Assembly: GCA_937902395.1 (NCBI GenBank)
Contig: CALGTV010000091.1
Span: forward strand, 1 to 12,152
Length of the DNA: 12,152 bases
From: an uncultured Ruminococcus sp.
Lineage (GTDB): Bacteria > Bacillota > Clostridia > Oscillospirales > Ruminococcaceae
Direction of reading: 5' to 3'
Shown: piece by piece, positions 6,550 to 10,481 of the stretch
How positions within the stretch are numbered: position 1 is the first letter of the stretch
How the letters are laid out: each line of letters opens with the position of its first letter
Position numbers and translations under genes: made by a program
Notes under the pieces: generated by a model
Databases searched by the model: none
Told to the model about the DNA's origin: nothing
The model's input: only the letters and a program-made list of their open reading frames with translations

Positions 6550-7044
6550 ATGAATAAAAATCTGATTGGAAATTGCCTGCCAATAATGCTTACAATATTA
6601 AATTTTCAGAAAATAAATATGTTTCAAAAGCGAAAGAAAATAATTCGTATAGCGTCTATTATTTGCAGTATTATTGGCGGTGTACTGATATTATTATTAA
6701 GTAATAATAATGAGCAAGCCGCATTAGAATGGTTTTTGCTGTATTCTGTAGGATTTCTTGTGTGGGAACATACGTCTAAAAATAACAATAAATCCTATTC
6801 AACAGAAATTGATTCAGATGAAATTGTGCATTATAAATTTATTTTCAAAGCATGTAGAGTTGTAGGTATAGTTGTTTTGTTTTTCACATTCAGTTCTTTG
6901 TTTGATAAACTATTTTTGAATAGTGAAATATATATATTAGCAAGGTTCAATTATGTTGTTTGTTCTGTATCATACTTTTTGTATTCTTATTCAGCTTTTA
7001 AATTTTTAAAAAAGTATGATTCTGATAATAAATCTGTTAAATAA
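6550..7044 (+). CDS. uncharacterised small membrane protein (about four helices)
   Basis: I do not recognise a family for this 164-residue protein. Hydrophobic segments lie at about 31-51, 57-73, 98-118 and 132-153, with Lys/Arg-rich stretches before helix 1 (KRKK, 27-30) and after helix 4. A polar, acidic loop (about 75-92) separates helices 2 and 3. No catalytic motif or conserved Cys/His pattern stands out. The DNA is visibly richer in A/T than its neighbours (many AAT, ATT and TTA codons), which may point to recent acquisition. It stands alone: a perfect promoter upstream, a stem-loop downstream and opposite-strand genes on both sides. AAAGGA (6533-6538) lies 11 bases before the ATG, slightly far. 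An internal Met24 (6619) lacks a ribosome site, so the first ATG is kept. The promoter, ribosome site and terminator support a real gene; function unknown. Confidence 0.75.
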   Translation: MNKNLIGNCLPIMLTILNFQKINMFQKRKKIIRIASIICSIIGGVLILLLSNNNEQAALEWFLLYSVGFLVWEHTSKNNNKSYSTEIDSDEIVHYKFIFKACRVVGIVVLFFTFSSLFDKLFLNSEIYILARFNYVVCSVSYFLYSYSAFKFLKKYDSDNKSVK

Positions 7045-7056
7045 GAACGTTTAAAA

Positions 7057-7093
7057 ATCGGGTGCGGCTATTTCCAGAATAACCGCACCCGAT
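7057..7093. terminator. stem-loop between convergent genes
   Basis: An 11-bp stem (ATCGGGTGCGG 7057-7067 with CCGCACCCGAT 7083-7093); after one mismatch, TATT/AATA extends it around a TCCAG loop. On the minus strand it is followed by TTTTT, making a good terminator for the rubrerythrin gene. On the plus strand only a mixed T-rich stretch follows, so termination of the membrane protein gene may be weaker. Confidence 0.8.
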
Positions 7094-7120
7094 AATTCTT
7101 AATTCTTAATTCTAAATTCT
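7093..7120. repeat. short tandem heptamer repeat (TAATTCT)
   Basis: Three exact units of TAATTCT (7093-7113) and a fourth, AAATTCT (7114-7120), run from the terminator to within a few bases of the rubrerythrin stop codon at 7124-7126. Probably slippage-prone AT-rich filler; the copy number may vary between strains. Confidence 0.75.
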
Positions 7121-7123
7121 CAA

Positions 7124-7807
7124 TTAGCCAAAGTATCTCTTGAGAAGTCCCTCAAATGCTTTGCCGTGTCTTGCTTCGTCCTTAGCCATTTCGTGCACTG
7201 TATCGTGAATAGCATCCAGATTAAGCTCCTTAGCTCTCTTAGCAAGGTCAAGCTTGCCCTGTGTAGCACCGTGTTCAGCGGCAACTCTTGCTTCAAGGTT
7301 TTCCTTTGTGGAGGAAGATACAACCTCGCCGAGAAGCTCAGCAAACTTAGCAGCGTGCTCAGCCTCCTCAAAAGCAGCCTTTTCCCAGTAGAGACCGATT
7401 TCGGGATAACCCTCTCTGTGAGCAACACGAGCCATAGCAAGATACATACCAACTTCTGTGCACTCGCCTGCGAAATTAGCTCTCAGACCTTCGATGATTT
7501 CCTCGTCTGTTACAGCCTTAGCAACGCCTACTTCGTGTTCACAAGCGAATACGAGATTTCCCTCGTCCTTTTTCTCGATGAACTTCTCGCCGGGAACGCC
7601 GCACTGTGGGCACTTATCGGGAGCAGATGTGCCCTCGTGTACATAGCCGCAAACGGGGCAAACATACTTGGAAACAGCAGCCTCAGCAGCCTCCTCAGCC
7701 TTTTCCTCAACAAAATCGGAAGCGGGAACACCGCAGAGAGGACAAACCTCTGGAGCAGCGTCGCCCTCGTGAACATAACCGCAAACTGAACATACATATT
7801 TAGCCAT
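7124..7807 (-). CDS. rubrerythrin with two tandem N-terminal rubredoxin-like domains
   Basis: Cytosolic diiron peroxidase of 227 residues. Rubrerythrins reduce hydrogen peroxide to water with electrons from NAD(P)H through rubredoxin-type iron, protecting anaerobes from air. Classical rubrerythrin carries one rubredoxin domain at its C-terminus, and 'reverse' rubrerythrin carries one at the N-terminus. Here two near-identical modules lead: C6-x2-C9 ... C22-x2-C25 and C50-x2-C53 ... C66-x2-C69, joined by a Glu/Ala linker (34-45). A ferritin-like four-helix domain follows (about 95-225) with likely iron ligands E115, E148, H151, E178, E211 and H214. An in-frame ATG at 7822 is rejected; ATG 7807 has GGAGGT 7 bases upstream and starts right before the first module. 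No good promoter is visible in the 60 bases before it, so it is probably cotranscribed with the NrdD-like gene. Confidence 0.93.
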   Translation of the reverse strand: MAKYVCSVCGYVHEGDAAPEVCPLCGVPASDFVEEKAEEAAEAAVSKYVCPVCGYVHEGTSAPDKCPQCGVPGEKFIEKKDEGNLVFACEHEVGVAKAVTDEEIIEGLRANFAGECTEVGMYLAMARVAHREGYPEIGLYWEKAAFEEAEHAAKFAELLGEVVSSSTKENLEARVAAEHGATQGKLDLAKRAKELNLDAIHDTVHEMAKDEARHGKAFEGLLKRYFG

Positions 7808-7867
7808 AATAAAGACCTCCAAAAATTAAATTTATATTTTTGCTTGTTTAAGCATTTTAACTGTGTT

Positions 7868-8131
7868 TTATACTGTGTGTTTGATTCTCTCACGTTCCTC
7901 GGCGCGTTTGCCGTTGTTGAAACGGTCGAGAGTGCCGACAAGATAACCTGTGATTCGGCGAACTCTGTCAAAAGGAACATCAGCGAATTCAAATTTAAGG
8001 TCAGCATAATCGCCGTCAAGCGATACGGTCATCTCCCTTATAACTCTGTCGGGATATTTATTTTTGCCGTAGTCGATATAAGCGTCGATTTCCTGCTGAG
8101 GAATATTGCCTCCGATTACATTGATTTTCAT
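7868..8131 (-). CDS. small stand-alone NrdD-like protein
   Basis: An 87-residue protein. Its C-terminal half (about 58-85, RITGYLVGTLDRFNNGKRAEERERIKH) resembles the R-x-x-G-Y-L ... W/F-N-x-G-K ... E segment of anaerobic ribonucleotide reductase NrdD. Similar short proteins in clostridia are often auto-annotated as that enzyme. It cannot be the reductase: the catalytic barrel, the zinc-binding Cys set and the glycyl-radical loop are all absent. The N-terminal half (about 1-45) is charged and predicted alpha/beta, with no motif I recognise. The ATG at 8131 has AGGAGGT 8 bases upstream, a strong ribosome site. It leads the rubrerythrin gene by 60 bases on the same strand, and a divergent Crp/Fnr regulator lies on the other side, so a role in redox or nucleotide metabolism is a guess from context. 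A small TGCTT/AAGCA hairpin (7841-7854) lies between it and rubrerythrin. Confidence 0.8.
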   Translation of the reverse strand: MKINVIGGNIPQQEIDAYIDYGKNKYPDRVIREMTVSLDGDYADLKFEFADVPFDRVRRITGYLVGTLDRFNNGKRAEERERIKHTV

Positions 8132-8151
8132 AAATTTATACCTCCTGAATA

Positions 8152-8165
8152 TGTTATATGTAACA
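8152..8165. promoter_or_regulatory. Fnr-like 5-4-5 inverted repeat, NrdD-like/rubrerythrin leader
   Basis: TGTTA-N4-TAACA. It sits just after the predicted minus-strand transcription start (near 8172) and before the ribosome site at 8141-8146. Its 14-bp, 5-4-5 layout is that of Fnr-family operators (TTGAT-N4-ATCAA), but the letters differ. It shares TGTT...AACA ends with the palindrome at 8281-8296. Confidence 0.45.
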
Positions 8166-8175
8166 AAAAATACAA

Positions 8176-8208
8176 GAGATTATTCCATGGTATTATCTCG
8201 GTGTACAA
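8176..8208 (-). promoter_or_regulatory. probable promoter of NrdD-like/rubrerythrin operon with 24-bp palindrome
   Basis: On the minus strand, -35 TTGTAC (8203-8208), an 18-base spacer and -10 AATAAT (8179-8184) with an extended TG. An imperfect palindrome centred on CCATGG (8176-8199, arms GAGAT/ATCTC, 20 of 24 positions symmetrical) covers the -10 and most of the spacer. The hexamers are weak, as expected for a regulated promoter. Confidence 0.45.
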
Positions 8209-8220
8209 ATTTTCACTTTC

Positions 8221-8263
8221 GGGAATATTTTCCCTTGACCTTTTCTGTAATATATTGTATCAT
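8221..8263 (+). promoter_or_regulatory. promoter of the Crp/Fnr regulator
   Basis: TTGACC (8235-8240), a 17-base spacer and TATCAT (8258-8263). Immediately upstream a GGGAA-N4-TTCCC inverted repeat (8221-8234) is centred about 42 bases before the predicted start, the usual place for a class II activator. This could be a regulator site or chance. Confidence 0.6.
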
Positions 8264-8280
8264 AGTATTCAGAAAAAATC

Positions 8281-8296
8281 TGTTGCAATTGCAACA
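8281..8296. promoter_or_regulatory. perfect 16-bp palindrome in the regulator's leader
   Basis: TGTTGCAATTGCAACA is identical to its own reverse complement and ends at the ribosome site (AAGGAGGAG 8296-8304). It lies about 12-27 bases past the predicted transcription start. A bound protein would block transcription; as RNA it could form a 6-bp hairpin next to the ribosome site. Autoregulation by the Crp/Fnr protein is the simplest guess. Confidence 0.55.
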
Positions 8297-8311
8297 AGGA
8301 GGAGAAATTTT

Positions 8312-8983
8312 TTGCCTGAACATAATATACTTTTTAATGGTGTTGATGATTATGACTGCCACAGAATGTTCAAATGCTTTAACATGGAAGTGAAGAAATT
8401 CAGAGTTGGCAGCTGTATAAGCGACTATTCAAAGCAAGGAGATAAAATCGGCATAATTCTGAAAGGTAGTGCTGATGTTGTACGCTATGACGCTAATGGA
8501 ATCCGCACAATAATTGAAACTCTCGGAGAACAGGGGATTTTTGGCGAATATTTTACTTATCCTTCATCCAAGCGGAATTACGTGGAGGTCGTGGCAGGAA
8601 AGGATTGTGAAATACTTTATGTCCGCCGTTCAGAACTGCTGAAACGCTGTGAAAATGCCTGTTTGTGTCATTCAAGAGTGGTGGAGAATATGCTGGAGCT
8701 TATGACGGAAAAAGCGGTATCTTTGAGCGAGCGCGTGGAAGTGCTCAGTCAGCGGACGATAGAAAGCAAGCTTATCAGCTTTTTGCAGATTACTGAGGAT
8801 AAGACCGCAGAGGGAAAAACTCCCCAGATACCTTTTTCAACAACGGTGCTTTCGGACTATCTTTGTGTAAACCGCAGCGCATTACAAAGGGAAATTGCAA
8901 AGCTGAAAAAATCGGGAGTTCTTACTATATCAAAGCGAAAATTCAAGCTTCAAATGAATCATGAAAATGAATTTGACATATAA
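8312..8983 (+). CDS. Crp/Fnr-family transcriptional regulator
   Basis: DNA-binding regulator of 223 residues. The N-terminal cNMP-type beta-barrel covers about 8-110 (GIILKGSADVVRYDANGIRTII, then GEQGIFGEYF at 72-81). A dimer helix spans about 118-150 (ERVEVLSQRTIESKL, typical of the family). The winged helix-turn-helix lies at about 173-212, with recognition helix near 185-200 (CVNRSALQREIAKLKK). A Cys cluster, C113-x3-C117-x-C119-H, precedes the dimer helix; a similar C-x3-C-x-x-H occurs in many clostridial members. It may sense redox or bind a metal, but the N-terminal Cys set of Fnr is missing. Open reading continues upstream to 7844, but that part only mirrors the opposite-strand genes. 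Start is TTG 8312, 9 bases after AGGAGG (8297-8302), and yields the family's usual N-terminus. It is divergent from the NrdD-like/rubrerythrin genes, which it probably controls (inference). Confidence 0.88.
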   Translation: MPEHNILFNGVDDYDCHRMFKCFNMEVKKFRVGSCISDYSKQGDKIGIILKGSADVVRYDANGIRTIIETLGEQGIFGEYFTYPSSKRNYVEVVAGKDCEILYVRRSELLKRCENACLCHSRVVENMLELMTEKAVSLSERVEVLSQRTIESKLISFLQITEDKTAEGKTPQIPFSTTVLSDYLCVNRSALQREIAKLKKSGVLTISKRKFKLQMNHENEFDI

Positions 8984-9001
8984 ATGAAAATATGGTATAA
9001 T
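8973..9001 (+). promoter_or_regulatory. consensus extended -10 promoter of uppP
   Basis: TTGACA (8973-8978) lies inside the last codons of the Crp/Fnr gene; after 17 bases comes TATAAT (8996-9001) with extended -10 TG at 8993-8994. All elements match consensus. The predicted leader to ATG 9034 is about 26 bases. No terminator separates the two genes, so readthrough from the regulator is also possible. Confidence 0.85.
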
Positions 9002-9033
9002 TTTAGGTATTAATCTGGAAAGGAAACAATATT

Positions 9034-9906
9034 ATGATTTGGGAATTTATAAAATCTTTTATCCTCGGCGTAGTCGAGGGAATTACGGAATGGCTGCCTG
9101 TCAGCAGTACGGGACATCTGATACTCGTTGATGAGTTTCTGAAGCTGAAAGTCAGCGATAATCCGCAGATAAACGAGGATTTCCTCAGTATGTTCAACGT
9201 TGTGATACAGCTTGGAGCGATTATGGCAGTTGTAATAATCTTCTGGAAAAAGCTGTTCCCATTCGGCAAAAAGGACAACGCACAGCCGCTTAAAAGAGAG
9301 GGCTTCGGCGCATACGTAAAAATGGACATTATGCAGATGTGGTTCAAGGTGCTTGTTGCGTGTCTCCCTGCCGCAGTTATAGGACTTCTCTTTGACGAGG
9401 TTTTTGAGAGATTATTCTATAATCCGTGGGTAATTGCCATTGCTCTTATAGTATTCGGTATAGCTTTTATCATTATCGAGAATCGCAACAAGAATGCATC
9501 TGCAAAGGTGAACAGCATAAGCGAGCTTACATATAAAACAGCCCTTATAATCGGCGCATTTCAGCTTATAGCGGCAATTTTCCCCGGAACATCACGTTCA
9601 GGCTCAACAATTGTAGGTTCACTTATGATAGGCGTATCAAGAACAGTTGCGGCAGAATTCACATTCTTCCTTGCAGTTCCTGTAATGTTTGGTGCAAGTC
9701 TTTTGAAGCTTCTTAAATATGACGGCGGATTTACTGGTGAGCAGATTGGAATACTTGCAATTGGTATGATTTCTGCATTTGTTGTGTCTATATTCGTTAT
9801 CAAGTTCCTTATGGATTACATAAAAAAGCACGATTTCAAGGCATTCGGCTGGTACAGAATTATACTTGGTATACTTGTTATCGGCTATTTCAGCATATTC
9901 AGATAA
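9034..9906 (+). CDS. uppP: undecaprenyl-diphosphatase UppP (BacA family)
   Basis: Integral membrane enzyme of 290 residues that removes a phosphate from undecaprenyl pyrophosphate, recycling the lipid carrier for peptidoglycan and other wall polymers; extra copies give bacitracin resistance. The two family signatures are intact: E15-G-I-T-E19-W-L-P-V-S-S-T-G-H28 and P-G-T-S-R188-S-G-S-T, which together form the active site. About eight hydrophobic helices can be traced, with a basic cytosolic loop near 70-95 (KKLFPFGKK). Length is slightly above the common 265-280 residues. AAAGGA ends 9 bases before the ATG. A hairpin follows the stop, with the VOC gene just beyond. Strong constitutive expression is expected from its promoter. 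Confidence 0.96.
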   Translation: MIWEFIKSFILGVVEGITEWLPVSSTGHLILVDEFLKLKVSDNPQINEDFLSMFNVVIQLGAIMAVVIIFWKKLFPFGKKDNAQPLKREGFGAYVKMDIMQMWFKVLVACLPAAVIGLLFDEVFERLFYNPWVIAIALIVFGIAFIIIENRNKNASAKVNSISELTYKTALIIGAFQLIAAIFPGTSRSGSTIVGSLMIGVSRTVAAEFTFFLAVPVMFGASLLKLLKYDGGFTGEQIGILAIGMISAFVVSIFVIKFLMDYIKKHDFKAFGWYRIILGILVIGYFSIFR

Positions 9907-9912
9907 TGTTAC

Positions 9913-9938
9913 GGCGGTCATTCTTTTGAGTGACCGCC
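9913..9938 (+). terminator. hairpin after uppP, possibly leaky
   Basis: GGCGGTCATTC (9913-9923) pairs with GAGTGACCGCC (9928-9938) with one G-U pair and a TTTT loop. Only ATTATTT follows, so termination is probably partial. The VOC gene starts 22 bases later with no visible promoter in between, which suggests it is expressed by readthrough. Confidence 0.7.
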
Positions 9939-9960
9939 ATTATTTAGAAAGGATAATACT

Positions 9961-10344
9961 ATGTTTATAGACCATATCGCAATGTATGTAAACGATTTAG
10001 AGGGTGCACGTGATTTCTTCATAAGATATATCAATGCAAGGTCAAATGACGGCTATTATAATGAGAAAACAGGTTTTCGTTCATATTTTCTGACTTTTGA
10101 AAGTGGTGCAAGACTTGAATTAATGAACAAACCCGAAATGTTGGATTGTGAAAAACAGCTGAACAGAACAGGTTATGCTCATGTAGCTTTTAGTGTTGGA
10201 AGTGCAGCTGAGGTTGAAAGGCTGACAGAACTGTTGAAAAACGACGGATATAATGTAATAAGCGGTCCTCGTACAACAGGTGACGGATATTATGAAAGCT
10301 GTATTGTAGCTATTGAAAATAATATTATAGAAATTACAGTTTGA
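9961..10344 (+). CDS. VOC-superfamily protein (glyoxalase/dioxygenase-like)
   Basis: Small cytosolic protein of 127 residues with the paired beta-alpha-beta-beta-beta modules of the vicinal oxygen chelate fold. The four expected metal positions are present: H5 (FIDHIA), E53 (RLELM), H74 (YAHVAF) and E124 (NIIEITV). This 2-His-2-Glu set is that of glyoxalase I-type lyases, but many family members (fosfomycin or bleomycin resistance proteins, epimerases, dioxygenases) share it, so the substrate is not assigned. AGAAAGGA lies 7 bases before the ATG. The gene is flanked by two hairpins with the same 5' arm and probably belongs to the uppP transcript. No nearby pathway genes help to define the role. 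Confidence 0.88.
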   Translation: MFIDHIAMYVNDLEGARDFFIRYINARSNDGYYNEKTGFRSYFLTFESGARLELMNKPEMLDCEKQLNRTGYAHVAFSVGSAAEVERLTELLKNDGYNVISGPRTTGDGYYESCIVAIENNIIEITV

Positions 10345-10350
10345 TTCTGC

Positions 10351-10383
10351 GGCGGTCATTATGATAATGACTGCCATTTTTTG
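10351..10383 (+). terminator. Rho-independent terminator after the VOC gene
   Basis: GGCGGTCATTA (10351-10361) pairs with TAATGACTGCC (10365-10375), one G-U pair and a TGA loop, followed by ATTTTTT. Stronger than the hairpin at 9913-9938, with which it shares CGGCGGTCATT. Confidence 0.88.
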
Positions 10384-10420
10384 CGATTTTCTTTTTATTG
10401 CTGAAATTTCGGAAAAACTA

Positions 10421-10449
10421 TTGATTTCTTTTGTGAAATTTGTTATAAT
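10421..10449 (+). promoter_or_regulatory. promoter of the GH3 beta-glucosidase gene
   Basis: TTGATT (10421-10426), a 17-base spacer and TATAAT (10444-10449) with an extended -10 TG at 10441-10442. Predicted leader to ATG 10482 is about 26 bases. No clear sugar-responsive operator was recognised. Confidence 0.75.
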
Positions 10450-10481
10450 AAATTTATCATGTTTTTTGCGAGGATAGAAAA

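Noticed and set aside
8152..8165. Rex (NADH-sensing) operator
   Set aside because: Rex sites are TTGTTAA-N4-TTAACAA; here the GTTA/TAAC halves are two bases closer, so an Fnr-type layout fits better.
7844..8311. Long upstream extension of the Crp/Fnr reading frame
   Set aside because: It lies opposite the NrdD-like gene and the divergent promoters, has no family similarity, and a strong ribosome site with TTG 8312 gives the usual Crp/Fnr N-terminus.
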